Positions 30,491 to 41,420 are shown, counted from the first letter of the stretch. The stretch: 64,000 nt of DNA from Bemisia tabaci (GCF_918797505.1 NC_092802.1:12357480-12421479), one strand, 5' to 3'. Numbers and translations: made by a program. The notes: generated by a model from the sequence alone, not told the origin.

Positions 30491-31598
30491 GCGAACACCC
30501 TGATAATCGATTCTTTACCATAGCTTCAAACGGCGAGCTGTCGATAATCGATTATTCACGCCACGCCACTGGTCAATACTGCTTTAGAACAAACGATGTA
30601 TCGAATATCGATACACAATGATCGATATCCTTCCTGTTATCCCGGTTTATTAATATAGGTACATCCCGTTCATCCATGACTATCCTTTATAGGAGGTAAA
30701 ATTACTCCCTTTTATCCCGGTTATTATGAAGAAATCCCGTTTTATCCCAGTCAATACTGCTTTAGAAAAAAACGATGTATCGAAGATCGATACACAAAGA
30801 TCGATATCCTTCCTGTTATCCCGGTTTATTAATATAGGTACATCCCGTTCATCCATGACTATCCTGTATAGGTAAAATACCTCCCTTTTATCACGGTTAT
30901 TATGAAGAAATCCCGTTTTATCCCAGTCAATACAGCTTTAGAACAAACGATGTATCGAATATCGATACACAAAGATCGATATCCTTCCTGTTATCCCGGT
31001 TTATTAATATAGGTACATCCCGTTCATCCATGACTATCCTGTATAGGTAAAATTCCTCCCTTTTATCCCGGTTATTATGAAGAAATCCCGTTTTATCCCA
31101 GTCAATACTGCTTTAGAACAAACGATGTATCGAAGATCGATACACAAAGATCGATATCCTTCCTGTTATCCCGGTTTATTAATATAGGTACATCCCGTTC
31201 ATCCATGACTCTCCCGTATAGGATGTAAAATTCCTCCCTTTTATCCCGGTTATTATGAAGAAATCCCGTTTTATCCCAGTCAATACTGCTTTAGAACAAA
31301 CGATGTATCGAATATCGACACACAATGATCGATATCCTTCCTGTTATCCCGGTTTATTAATATAGGTACATCCCGTTTTTCTAGGACTATCCTGTATAGG
31401 TAATAATCCTCCCTTTTATCCTGGTTATTAGAAGAAATACATCCCATTTTTATACCTGTCTACCTATCAATAATTCCTTTACGGAAGAATACATTTAAAT
31501 TTCCCGGGGATTTTCAATGACGTTTTCTGATTGGTTAATGAAAGACCAATGAGAATGCGAAATGACACGGACGTACACACAAAAAAGGCCTTATTTTT
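30491..31598. repeat. 1,107 bp tandem duplication, unit B
   Basis: It opens GCGAACACCCTGATAATCG, fused to the TTATTTTT end of unit A, so the MITE is present only as its right half (to 30571). Satellites follow, with markers at about 30594, 30771, 30948, 31125 and 31302. The unit ends 16 bp from the Helitron 5' terminus. The high identity means either a recent event or an assembly duplication. Confidence 0.92.
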
Positions 31599-31614
31599 TT
31601 TTACTATAGTAAGA

Positions 31615-32183
31615 TTAAAATGAGAATAATCCATACAGGATGCGCAAAAATTTCAAAATCATGAGTTGAATAACGCTGACTCCGCCGGATTATATATTAG
31701 AGCCAAACACAAAGCGGAGCGGCGACGCACTGGCGCCTACAATTAACCTAACAGGGATACTTCACGCATTGCGCAACGCGTTCGCGCTGGCTGCCCGCCT
31801 GCCGCATCGCAGCGTACCACGGCGCTTGAAGCAACTATTTCACACCAAAAGTATTGCACAGTATCATACGAAACTGAAGGCGCTCCAACATATTAGGAAT
31901 GGCAGGCATCCTTCAAAATTACGGAGCTTTCCTCGCAAAATAAATCGAGATACTACGGCCCAAAAAGAGAGCAGTGGTCCAAAAACTGACTTAGTCCTAG
32001 CATCCGTAATTAGTGAGTTTAGCATACACTTTATCGCCTGGCTGTGAGTTGCTTAATCGCCATCAGCTATAAAAGGCTATAAGAAATTGTGTAGCCGGCT
32101 ATAGAAGCTATTGGAAATCTTACAGCCGGCCGTAGGTCTATGGTATTTTGGATCACAGATTCTACTGCCAATTTTTACCAGGG
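31615..32183. mobile_element. CCCTGGTAAAAATTGG TIR element, right part
   Basis: It resumes with TTAAAATGAGAATAATC, then TCAAAATCATGAGTTGAA and GGCGCCTAC...CTAAC. TTCACGCATTGCGCAACGCG, TTTATCGCCTGGCTG and the GCCGGCTATAG phrases follow. It ends TGCCAATTTTTACCAGGG, the inverted repeat of the left end at 22879. Left plus right parts total about 920 bp. Frames across it, including the 92-codon one at 31769-32047, are not recognised. Confidence 0.85.
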
Positions 32184-32253
32184 GTATTTCGCACTGATTT
32201 ACTTTCAAACCCAAGGTACACAAAGTGCACATATCGAGGGCTGAGAAAAAATA

Positions 32254-32417
32254 CACTGGAAAAAAAAATTAGGGGCTATATGGACGTACCGTCCATGCCG
32301 GGTTCAGAGGACGAAATTTCCGGGTACTGGAACCGTAACTTCGACTGCTCCGGGTGCTACAACCGCTACACCCGGAACTTTCGGCCTCTGATTGTGAGCG
32401 CGGAACGCGTTTTATCT
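32254..32417. repeat. Solo CACTGGAAAAAAAAATTAGG terminus
   Basis: A CACTGG-type end preceded by TA, followed by GGACGTACCGTCC and a GC-richer tract. No matching right end is visible nearby, so this is a single terminus or an unrelated family. Confidence 0.4.
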
Positions 32418-32479
32418 ATATTTTTTCATAGGCTTAAATGACGGATCAATCAATGTATCGCAAAGCACGCCACGCCACT
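32418..32479. mobile_element. CAGTGGCGTGGCG-family MITE, right end
   Basis: TTTTTTCATAGGCTTAAATG, ATCAATGTATCGCAAAGCAC and GCCACGCCACT form the family's last roughly 60 bp. The left part is absent. Confidence 0.7.
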
Positions 32480-33424
32480 TGAGGGGAGCCGCTAATAAGG
32501 CAGCTAAGTTGGCAGTCAAGCAAGAGGCGAAAAGAGGCTTTGGAAAATGTTAACCCGAAGTATTTTTGTTCCAAGAAAAAGGAAAACGGGAAATTGTAAT
32601 TGAGACTTTTCCGTTTGTAGAGACGTAGACCTTAGCTGGTATTTTTGACTCTTTGCTCTTCCTGATGTCTTTAATTTGAAAACACACACTGTAATGTCAT
32701 ACACACAATGATACACACGCACCTGCTGCAATGCATGCACCTCTGGAGAAGTTTTAATAATCGTACTTTTCCGAGTGTTAAGAGCAGGCGGAAATGTTTC
32801 CTGGGGCTTTTCCGAGAATTCCATCGCTCAGTATTTAAATTTCGTGGAAACCTCCTATCCTCATTCGAAACCCAAGGTATAACAAGGGTGAGGGTGTTCT
32901 CTTTAAAACCCCATAAATTTGCTTTTGATTGTACCGCGATGCAGGAATATTCCGAGAACGGAAACTTCATCGCAGATTAGAGAGCAATCGACCATAATGC
33001 TTATAAAACCCTTAATTGGCGGTGGCGGTTAAAAGAATCTCGAGTTATTTTGGTCAGCTTTTGATGCGGTCGTTCGAAAGGCTTTCAGGGGGATACAAAC
33101 TTTTTTATTCGCCTACGTCACAGCGCTTGACCAACTCACCAATATTTCTGCTTGCAAAAGCTTCTTTTGACACAATTCTATTAATGTCGGTGTCATGTTT
33201 GTCTCGTGTGATCGGCCCAATTTAAAGGAATTTTATTCTAGAACAAATTTATCCGTAACGAGGTGTTATGTTGTTTGATTTGCACTATAAAACATAATAG
33301 GGATAATAAAACGTTCAATTATTGTTGGTACATCGCAATTGAAGCAGAGCATCCTTTCAGAGAAATATAACTGATAAGATTCTACAACTTGGTTCTGGTA
33401 CATCGACAGAGCTGGCGGCGGCGC
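32480..33424. other. No recognisable gene
   Basis: A plus-strand frame of 90 codons and minus-strand frames of about 100 codons overlap at 32516-32980. None has a motif I recognise. Otherwise single-copy DNA. Confidence 0.35.
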
Positions 33425-33656
33425 ACGGTGGATCGAGTCAATAGGAGAGGTGGGACAAAATGTGGAAACTTTAAACGCTTATAACTCCGTTTATACAAAA
33501 TTTTGAGGTTCTCAAAGTGGTTTCATTGGGTTTCTCGTGAAATTTGCTTCGAAAAGCACCCCTTGGAATGTAAAATGTGACGAAATAAACATAAAAATTT
33601 GCAGTTTTAGTAAAAAATTTCATGTCCGACCTCTCTAATTGACCCGATCCACTGTG
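33425..33656. mobile_element. GTGGATCGRGTCAAT TIR element
   Basis: Ends CACGGTGGATCGAGTCAATA and ATTGACCCGATCCACTGTG extend into AGAGGTGGGACA and its inverse. About 170 bp of unique interior (ATAACTCCGTTTATACAAAA and so on) lies between. No TSD is clear. It is non-coding. Confidence 0.75.
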
Positions 33657-34107
33657 CGGCGCAGCGGAGTATCTTGACGAGGCTGTGCAAACGGTAGCGT
33701 CACACAAGGCACAGCCTGAACAGCTGAGATAGGCAACTTGAGGTACACCAGTTTCATTTGTACCGTTCTTATCTCGTTGGTAAGCTAACGATGAAAAAGT
33801 CACCAGGCGTCCGAACAGAACCGAGTTTGTTGGTGAGAAACCAAGTCACGTCAAGATCAAACCGCGAAAAAGAGGTTTGAAGTTTTATTCCTCCATGAAA
33901 CTCGATGTTTGAGATGAGTTTAATGCCTATACTTTCACATTCAAATATTTTCCTTCCACTATCTTCCGAGCTGAGTCCAGCTCAAAACTACTTCTAAATC
34001 GTTTGTTCGCATAATGGACGTACTTAAAACTTCGAAGATTTCAATACTTAGACTATCATCATAAAATTCGACATGACACACTGAATTTTTTTTTAAAAGA
34101 TATTATT
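33657..34107. other. No recognisable feature
   Basis: Single-copy DNA. The minus-strand frame at 33471-33803 mostly overlaps the TIR element. Confidence 0.3.
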
Positions 34108-34262
34108 TTGACATAAAGCATCGTTTCTTGTCGACAAAATTTGGTTTTTGAAGCAAATTTCAGTTCAGTTTTGGTTAAATTTAAGTTAGAAAAATGATAA
34201 CAAAACCTTACTTTACCTCAAAAAACCAAATTTTGTCGACAAGAAACGACGCTTTAAGTCGA
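34108..34262. repeat. Foldback with TTTCTTGTCGACAAAATTTG arms
   Basis: Arms of about 35 bp (CATCGTTTCTTGTCGACAAA, then ATTTGGTTTTT) are inverted at 34222-34262 with a 70 bp loop. Confidence 0.75.
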
Positions 34263-34502
34263 AATATATGTAAAATCTCAAGAAAAACTGTTTTCAGTGC
34301 GCACTCAATTCGAATATTTGCCTAAGACCCGGATAAAAATTGCAAAAGAACGTAACTTATTATTCGGCGATATATGGCAACGATGCCGTGCGCCGATTCA
34401 AATGCAACCTCTCGAATCACGTTCGGAAAAGTTCTGTTTATCTATGTGAACTTACGAAGTTCATATGAAGGATTCGGCTCCGTTAAGTTCGCAGAGCATC
34501 AG
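34263..34502. other. No gene seen
   Basis: Nothing recognisable. Confidence 0.3.
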
Positions 34503-34630
34503 TAGTGGCGTGGCGTCATTTGCGATGTATCGATCTGTCCCCATTTGAAGCCACGGTAAAGAATCGATTATTAAGGTTCGATCCTTCTCCATAGGGTGAA
34601 ACGGCGAATCAATCGATATATCGCAGAGCA
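34503..34630. mobile_element. CAGTGGCGTGGCG-family MITE, partial
   Basis: AGTGGCGTGGCGTCATTTGC, ATGTATCGATCTG, CATTTGAAGCCACGG and TCGATCCTTCTCCATAG are followed by ATCGATATATCGCAGAGCA. The centre is shortened and the right CACGCCACTG is missing. Confidence 0.7.
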
Positions 34631-35054
34631 TCAATCGCGGGCGACCATCTTCCAGTTCTTGGGTATTCTTAGTCGATCGGGGGAACCCTTTGCAATACCC
34701 ACAGGGATATTAAAGGGCGAGGTGGGCGGTAGAGCATGTGGTGGTCTAAGACGATCTTTCTTGGGAAGTCTCAAAACTAAGTGATTAACTCCGGGATGTT
34801 AACCTAAAAGCTTCGAGGCTGAGAGCAGTGGATCTTTCTTTCTTCGCTCCAATGTTGCGCGATAGCTGATCAAAGTATTCAATCCTAGGACATGGCCCAC
34901 ATTACAGGAGAGGAAGGGCTGATCATGATACTGGAATGGACTAAAGGAACGCTATACAAAATAAGTTTTTAGTTTTTAGATACGTGATCCAAAAACTTTA
35001 GAGATTCATATGACCTCACCTTCAGATCCCACGCGCACGAAGTCTGTTTCTCCG
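34631..35054. other. No recognisable feature
   Basis: Single-copy DNA without coding signal. Confidence 0.3.
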
Positions 35055-35195
35055 TGTAGGGAATCTGATGGGTTGCCGTCTTTTACCTACGTTCTATGTC
35101 CATTGCAACCACCCGCTCCCACCAATAGGATCCTCCTTATCCCTTTTGTCCTTTTTGTCCATAGCTTTGCTCCCCAATTTCAACTATAACGCTGC
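35055..35195. repeat. GTTGCCG / CAACCACCCG family fragment
   Basis: GGGTTGCCGTC, CCATTGCAACCACCCGCTC, CCAATAGGATCCTCC, TTTTGTCCATAGCTTTG and CAATTTCAAC match one arm of the 49110-49900 repeats. Confidence 0.6.
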
Positions 35196-35755
35196 TACCC
35201 ATCCGTCCCACGGCAGAATTTCTGGCTGCGTCACTGCTCCTGCCGAACTATGAGCATCGGGGACGGTGGCCGGGCGTAATTGATTTTTTTCGAGATGAGA
35301 TTCGCGCGTGTGACCCTCACCTGCCCACGGCACCGGCCGCATGACCGTTCGCAACAGTCAACAACTAAACACAAGGCCCGATGACGAAACCGATTCCGAG
35401 AACAGCGCGGCGCGACTCGCCAGTTGAATAAACCCGCGCTGCCCTTGGCAAGGCTGCGCTGCGGCGGCCGGGTGTAGTTCACCGTCCGGCCGACAGGTAG
35501 CGCGCGCTGTTACGCTCGACGCGAACCAAGTGCGAGGTGTCTTGGTCGTCCTTCTCGCGCTCCCTATAACATCGACGGAAACGCGAACGTCCCGTGCCCA
35601 CATTCTTGAGAATAAACAATGAAGGTGTACTTCTAACAATAACATTTTCTACCAGAAATTAGAAGCAAAAGCAGTATTTTCGAAAAATTAGTTTGACATT
35701 CCTCCAGATTTGCTTAGATTCCTGTGGATCCCCATGAAATTCCCGTGAGCCCCAT
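35196..35755. other. GC-richer single-copy DNA
   Basis: Overlapping minus-strand frames of 83 and 95 codons at 35231-35645 have no recognised family. I see no repeat. Confidence 0.3.
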
Positions 35756-35756
35756 G

Positions 35757-36100
35757 AAAAATTTCATCATACGATCATTTTTTGCTAAATCGCTGGTTTC
35801 TCATAAAGTTTTCGGTAAAAACGGATTAACAACGTCTAAAGGGGAAGTTCTGCTGTGTTCACCCGGATAATCTATTTTGTATCCTGCCACTAGCGAAATC
35901 TTGTCAAATCGGCCCCACGGGAATATTGCACGGACGGGTGCCCATTTGACAAGACTTCGCTAGTGGCAAGGATACAAAATATATTTTCCGGGGGAACACA
36001 GCAGAACTTTCCCTCTAGGCGTTATTAATCCGTTTTTACCGAAAACTTTATGAGAAACCAGCGATTTAGCAAAAAAAGTCGTAAGATGGAATTTTTTTTT
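35757..36100. repeat. Foldback, about 150 bp arms
   Basis: TTTTTGCTAAATCGCTGGTT, CTCATAAAGTTTTCGGTAAA, ACAACGTCTAAAGGGGAAGT and CCACTAGCGAAATCTTGTCA are all mirrored on the right arm. The loop is about 45 bp, near 35915-35955. Confidence 0.85.
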
Positions 36101-36588
36101 ATATCGGTGTTCAATGTGAGCCAAGTTCCACGTCTTTCACCGCTAATTTTTTGTTTTGTTTTTTTTTTAGTTTTCATACGATAGAGAAAAACGAAAAATC
36201 GATAAAAATCTTTCTCAGTATTATTATTATCAATTCAAGATGATACAATTTTTTTATGAAAGTTGAGTCCCATGATGATTTCTGTAAACTCACTTTGAGA
36301 TCCTCTCTTTCAGCCGTCCACGGGTTCGCGACTGCTTTTCGCGAAATACAGCTGAATCGATCCGTGTATCCGTAGGGAAATTGAAACATTTTCCGGCGAA
36401 AGATGGCAATGATGGAACGTGGACGGCAGTGCTGCTACGGAAATGACGTTACGTAACGTTTAATCTCTTACGGGGCTCCCGTTCGCCTCGCAAACCGGTC
36501 CAACGTTGTAAAGTTTCACCTCATTCACAAAAATTCCCAGGGAAGTCATGGGTGCTTAGGGCAATTTCTAACTCTATTGGCTACAACA
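36101..36588. other. No recognisable feature
   Basis: AT-rich DNA. A 71-codon minus-strand frame is not recognised. Confidence 0.3.
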
Positions 36589-36591
36589 CTG

Positions 36592-37075
36592 CCGTGCTAA
36601 GGAAAAACGCCGTATGAACCTTTAGGCGGTGCCAAATTTCCAATCATAAAACGCAAATTTCCTGGTAAACTTATGAATATTTTCCTCCCAATTTTTCAGA
36701 TAATTTTGTTCTCAATCTTACCTCTGAAAGATTCTGAAAATTTAAAGATAAAATATTCATAACTTTCGTCACTGGAAAAAAAAAAGTCTCTTAGATGTAT
36801 AGAGTCCTGACTCTTAACAACATTGACAAGAAAAAAATACTCCTGGTTTAATTTGATTTTTCTTTGAATAGAAAAGCCGAGCCTCTTGATTTAGGCGGAT
36901 TTCCTTTTGATTCAAGCAAAAATCCGATTGATTCAAAAATATTTTTTCTTGTCCAGTTTTTAAAGAGTCTAGATCCAAGCGACTTTTCCTTCCAGTGCTC
37001 AAAAATAAACATTTTATCGAAGGACATTTGGCAACTCTCGAATGTTCATACGGCGTTTTTCCTTAGCACGGTAGA
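36592..37075. mobile_element. CTGCCGTG-family MITE split by a CACTGG MITE
   Basis: The left part starts CTGCCGTGCTAAGGAAAAAC. The right part ends TTTTTCCTTAGCACGGTAG. Between them, at 36771-36996, lies a CACTGG/GGATCTAGAGTCC copy. The join TTTCGT/CTCAAAAATAAACATTTT matches the uninterrupted TTCTTCAAAAATAAACATTT of the copy at 55415-55666. Confidence 0.9.
36771..36996. mobile_element. CACTGG/GGATCTAGAGTCC MITE nested in 36592-37075
   Basis: It runs CACTGGAAAAAAAAAAGTCT to GACTTTTCCTTCCAGTG. The arms are diverged (TTAGATGTATAGAGTCC). The possible 2 bp TSD is GT/CT, one base imperfect. Confidence 0.87.
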
Positions 37076-37496
37076 GTAAACCCCAGTATGAAATATTAAA
37101 ATTAATCCCTGAGCGGAATAATACGCAGATTTCTTACAGGTAGCTGAAGTCGTTCGAAGCATTTACGCGGAAATTATGCGGATTTGTAGTAAGTTTGGCA
37201 CCGTTGATCACGTATCCTCAGATTTAATGCAAATCAGGCGCGCTTTTACCGAGGGCGCGACGATCTAGTATCGTCACTCCTAATGCAGTTTCTCTGTTTC
37301 AAAGAGTTTTCGAATTATGCGCGATACCAAGTGCGGAGACTTTTACTGCGGAAGTGTGATATCGTAGCTAAAGAGAGAATAAGACAAAACAGAAATTTAG
37401 TCGCCTTTAGTCGCGTCACTTTCTTTCCGTCGTCATCTCGTGAAAAAAAAACTGATTATTTTTCGCTCTCTTAAGGCCTCAATGAACAGGGTGTCT
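37076..37496. other. No recognisable feature
   Basis: AT-rich DNA without repeats or recognised frames. Confidence 0.3.
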
Positions 37497-37734
37497 AGCA
37501 TCAGGAAAACCCGGAAAATATCAGGAATTTCGGCCGATCAGGAAAAAATCAGAAAAATCGGACGTTTTATCAGGGATTTGTCTTACGAGAATCTCCTTAG
37601 CGGAGAAGTCTTACTGATTTTTGCCTACCGTGCCAGGAGTCGTCGAAAAATCAGGAAAATATCAGGAATTTTCAAAATGAATAAATCAGGAAAATATCAG
37701 GATTTTTCAAAATTAAGAAATACTAGACACGTTG
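37497..37734. mobile_element. CAGGGTGTCTAG phrase-repeat element (ATCAGGAAAA)
   Basis: It begins CAGGGTGTCTAGCATCAGGA and ends AATACTAGACACGTTG. The body repeats ATCAGGAAAATATCAGG several times. The 101-codon frame over it reads those repeats and is not a gene. Confidence 0.72.
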
Positions 37735-37750
37735 GCGCCACCTAGAAAAT

Positions 37751-37970
37751 CGTCACCTTCCGGCCAAAGTATCACATGCGCCATGCGACGTTTAAAAATT
37801 TCCGCCGTGACTTTATTTTTTTACAGAGAAATGGTTCAACGAAGCTATCCGAAAACTTCTCTGAATTTTCTTCGTGCTGCCAATAAAATTCGGTGAAATT
37901 TTCAAACAGATTCAACCGAAAAATCCTCTGTCAAAAAATGAAGTAGCGGCGGAAATCTTTGATTTTTAAA
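37751..37970. mobile_element. CGTCACCTTCCGGCCAAA element, right end lost
   Basis: CGTCACCTTCCGGCCAAAGT, then ATTTAAAAATTTCCGCCG-like sequence and TTTTACAGAGAAATGGTTCA match 59367-59626 in order. After AGCGGCGGAAATCTTTGA it runs into TTTAAAATATTT repeats and the terminal repeat is lost. Confidence 0.75.
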
Positions 37971-39906
37971 ATATTTTTAAAATTTTCCTTGGAAATATTT
38001 TTAAAATATTTACATGGAGGGAACATGTAACACTTTTGAAACTATCTTGAAAATTATTAAAATAATGTCAAAAATATCTTAAAAATGTTTTAAAAATATT
38101 GGCGTGCTGACTGGGATAGCTGGATTTTTTTTTTTCAGTTTGTATTTATCGGCGCACGGAATGCCGAAATGGCTCGAAAATTCTTTGAACTCCGTTTAAA
38201 TTCTGCAACGGCGAACAGGCCACCGAAGAACATCCCATTTCTTTGTTCCAGCTCACTTTCTTACTTTCATTGATCTTTCTTTGCGCAAGGCAACCCTCTT
38301 TGTCGACGCTACCACCTTACTCGCCCACCCTCATCCCCTTATTTTTTAGATGGATGTGCGCCTTGATGCAAAATTCTCATGCATGCAGTTTTGTTCTCTC
38401 TAACTTTAAGACGTTATGAACTTGTCAAGATTTTATCATAAATTAGATCGAGTTTATCAGCAAGGAATCAACCCATATTTCCGAAAAAAATGAGTTGAGA
38501 ATGTTTCCGAGTTTCTCCTGCTGAAAACTGAAAGTCTAAAAACAAATTGTTTTCGTGAAAAGAGAGGTTAATGTTTATTTTTTTCATCGAGCTTCATGCA
38601 GGAATGAAACTTCAAACCTCTTTCTCTCAATTTCAATTTAATGCGGGTCGGTTCCTCTCTAGTGAACTCGGTCTCATCATTCCATTGGTTTTTTTTCGAA
38701 TGTCGGCAACATTGCTGTTCTTCCTTTAAATGTATTTAAAACAATCGATCCCAGGTGAGATAGCTTGTCTCACCTACAATCGAAATTCGCAGTAGTTTTA
38801 AATGAAAGAAAGACTGCACTAGCAATATCCGATAATCACCACTGATTATTGAATTGAGATTACCTATCTGAAAGAAATTTTAAAAAATGGGCCTTTTTTG
38901 CACCATCTCATTCAATTAGCATTTATTTAACATGCAGATATGCGATTTCATAAATGTGGCCCGCGCACTAGATACCAGTATGATTAATCTTCTCTAATAA
39001 TAGAAATCATACCTATTAAGAAAAAAAAAATATATTTGCCGAGAAGATTTCTAATTCAGAAAAAGCTTATAATAGCTTTAAAAATGCTTTCTTTATTGAT
39101 TTAATCAGGATTTGTATAGCTCTAAAAGCAATAATGTTGAGTTAAGAGAGTTTCAAGGAGTTTCAAACTTGCGCTCTGAGTACGTCATGAAGTCCTTTCT
39201 TCGTAATTAATTAGAATCTCCTCCGCTCGATATCGATACATATTTTCACTTAATAAAGTTTTATTAAGTTTTCAAATATTAATTTTGCATTTATTTTCTC
39301 TTTGTTACAGGTAAGCTTTTTATCCCTGTGAGAACTCCAACCTTAGATGTGCGGTGGTAAGATAGTAACAGATGATAACTTTACATTATAAATACATTTT
39401 AAAAACCACGAAGTTGATACAACTTCAGATGCTAGTGTCAAAATTTTAAGGTCAAAATAAGTCAATGAAGGAAACTCGATTTCGAAAATTTGACCCTTGC
39501 TAATCTCTTGGCTATCACGGCAGAGCAGTCGCAGAAAGCACCGAAGATCAAAATAGGCACCAATTAAGACCTTCAACCCTGTGCGCCATTCCAAAAAATT
39601 CAAATGTTATGATTATTGAATGCAATGAACTCCGGCTAATCCCCACTTCCAAATCAAAAATCTTTACGAAAAGAGTCGAGCGCCTTTCCCTGCATCGAAT
39701 TTCCATAAATTCTCGGAAATGTACATTTGTGCGCCGTCCTTTCGGCTATTTTTGAATAATATTTATTCAGGTTTCCTTTTTTCCTCTCTCAAAATAGTTT
39801 GAATACTCCCTTTTGCCCCGTTAGAAGTTTTTGTCCGAAAATTGATTCAAGGTCTGATTAATCGCAAATTCCTGAGGGCGAACAGCAGAAATAGTTCACA
39901 ATAGAA
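37971..39906. other. 1.9 kb without a recognised gene
   Basis: Mostly AT-rich single-copy DNA. A repeat related to 19919-19980 lies inverted near 39450-39530 (GAAACTCGATTTCGAAAATT). The 86-codon minus frame over it follows that repeat. TTACAGGTAAGC at 39306 resembles a splice donor but has no reading frame behind it. Confidence 0.35.
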
Positions 39907-40125
39907 CAAGGTGTCTAGCACCAGGATTTTCCCGATTCTGTCAGGAATTGAGGTCAATTAGGTTTTAATCCCGATTTTATTAGGATTTGAGGAAAAATCA
40001 GTCGTTAAATCAGGATTTGAGGAAAAATCGGTCGTAAAATCATCAGGATTTGAAAAAAGTCGGCCGTCCGATCGGATTTTTTTATGCTTTCGCACACGCG
40101 TTTGCAGAAATTTTAATTTTTCGCC
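39907..40125. mobile_element. AGGTGTCTAGC phrase-repeat element, left part
   Basis: CAAGGTGTCTAGCACCAGGA is followed by variants of ATCAGGATTTGAGGAAAAATCGGTCGT. It closely resembles 46267-46575. It merges into the tandem array that follows, and no right end is seen. Confidence 0.65.
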
Positions 40126-40860
40126 GCAAAAAATCAGTAAAAATCAGGATTTCGGAATTCGAAACGTTGCGGTTGGGTGTCGGAGAGCGCACAGAAGCGC
40201 TATAAGAGCGACTTGTTAGTAGTATGAAATCAGGACTTAGCAGTCAAAAACAAGAATTCAGTATTTCGGAATTCGAAACGTTGCGGTTGGGTGTCGCAGA
40301 GCGCACAGAAGCGCTATAAGAGCGACTTGTTAGTAGTATGAAATCAGGACTTCGCAGTCAAAAATCAATAAAAATCAGGATTTCGGATAGTAGTATGAAA
40401 TCAGGACTTAGCAGTCGAAAATCAGTAAAAATCAGGATTTCGGAATTCGTAACGTTGCGGTTGGGTGTCGCAGAGCGCACAGAAGCGCTATAGGAGCGAC
40501 TTGTTAGTATTATGAAATCAGGACTTAGTAGTTAAAAATCAGTAAAAATCAGGATTTCGGAATTCGGAACGTTGCGGTGAAGGAACGCATTTCTCGATTT
40601 CATCAATCGATATATCGGTGCGGTATCGAACGTTCAGCAGTCAAAAATCAGTAAAAATCAGGATTTCGGAATTCGAAACGTCGCGGTTGGGTGTCGCAGA
40701 GCGCACAGAAGCGCTGCTATAAGAGGGACTTGTCAGTAGTATGAAATCATGACCTAGCAGTCAAAAATCAGGATTTCGGAATTTGAAACGTTGCGGTGAA
40801 GGAACGCATCTCTCGATTTCATCAATCGATTTATCGATGCGGTATCGAACGTTCACGCAT
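40126..40860. repeat. Tandem array of about 117 bp units
   Basis: Each full unit has TCAGTAAAAATCAGGATTTC, GGAATTCGAAACGTTGCGGT, TGGGTGTCGCAGAGCGCACA, GAAGCGCTATAAGAGCGACT and TAGTAGTATGAAATCAGGAC. About six units are visible, two of them shortened. Two units (near 40575 and 40795) carry an alternative block, GAAGGAACGCAT, with CATCAATCGAT. The array continues the ATCAGGA phrase of the element to its left. Confidence 0.88.
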
Positions 40861-41108
40861 CCCGTGTTTCCACGACGATTAATAACCGCGGACGGAGCAC
40901 TTACAAGCTCATATCCTCGCAGCACATTCGCGCGTTCACGGTTATGTTACCCTCCGCGCTAACTCTCCGCGCGGGAAACGTTTTCAGGCGTTTATTGAAC
41001 TCGCTCTTGTGTCGTAAATTCTTCCGCCGTTCGCACAAATGGTATTTGCGTTTCTGCGTGCGCTGAATCCCCGTTGTCACATCGCCAAAGCGAGACAGCC
41101 AACAACTT
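40861..41108. other. No gene seen
   Basis: GC-richer single-copy DNA with nothing recognisable. Confidence 0.3.
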
Positions 41109-41420
41109 CAGGATGTCTACAAGTCCGGAATTTCCGGGAGGTCCGGAAATAGTACCGATTTTTTAAGGGGGGTCCGGAAGTACTGAAAAAGTCCGGAAAT
41201 TCCGCATAAGATCCAGAATTTTTTTTCATTTTTTGATCATTTTTGTTTCAATATGAGCGAAAAATTCAAATGTTTGAAATTTTTCGAATTTCGTCGAATG
41301 GAGGTACTAAAAAAGTACTGAATTTTTCCATTGAGGAGGTACTGAATTTTTTGGGAATGTAATGAAGAAAGTACTGTAAAAGTACTGATTTTTGGCTCGC
41401 CTGATTTGGTAGACACCCTG
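41109..41420. mobile_element. CAGGGTGTCTAC phrase-repeat element (CCGGAA/GTACTG)
   Basis: It starts CAGGATGTCTACAAGTCCGG and ends TGGTAGACACCCTG. The body repeats TCCGGAA and TACTGAAAAAGTACTG. A 73 bp spacer separates it from a second copy in the same orientation. Confidence 0.85.

Larger units (their letters stand above)
23229..31614 (-). mobile_element. 8.4 kb Helitron (non-autonomous, Hel-bearing)
   Basis: Read on the minus strand it begins TCTTACTATAGTAAAAAAA at 31614 and ends CTAG at 23229. It lies exactly between A (23228) and T (31615) of the host element. Helitrons insert between A and T, start with TC, end with CTRR, and carry a hairpin before the 3' end. Here GGCCGCGGAGCGGCC (23248-23262) is that hairpin. 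Contents from the 5' end: a duplicated 1.1 kb satellite unit, 177 bp satellites, a TTTGATGTG minisatellite, a Pif1-type helicase frame, a foldback, a GC-rich island and TTATCG-rich DNA. No Rep nuclease is present, so it probably moved with help from a full-length relative or lost Rep after arrival. Confidence 0.9.

Noticed and set aside
23229..31614. Virus-derived insertion
   Set aside because: The helicase motifs and linker are those of Helitron Hel, and the ends fit a Helitron. No viral structural or polymerase motif is present.
39306..39320. Splice donor TTACAGGTAAGC
   Set aside because: The short match stands alone, with no open frame leading to it.
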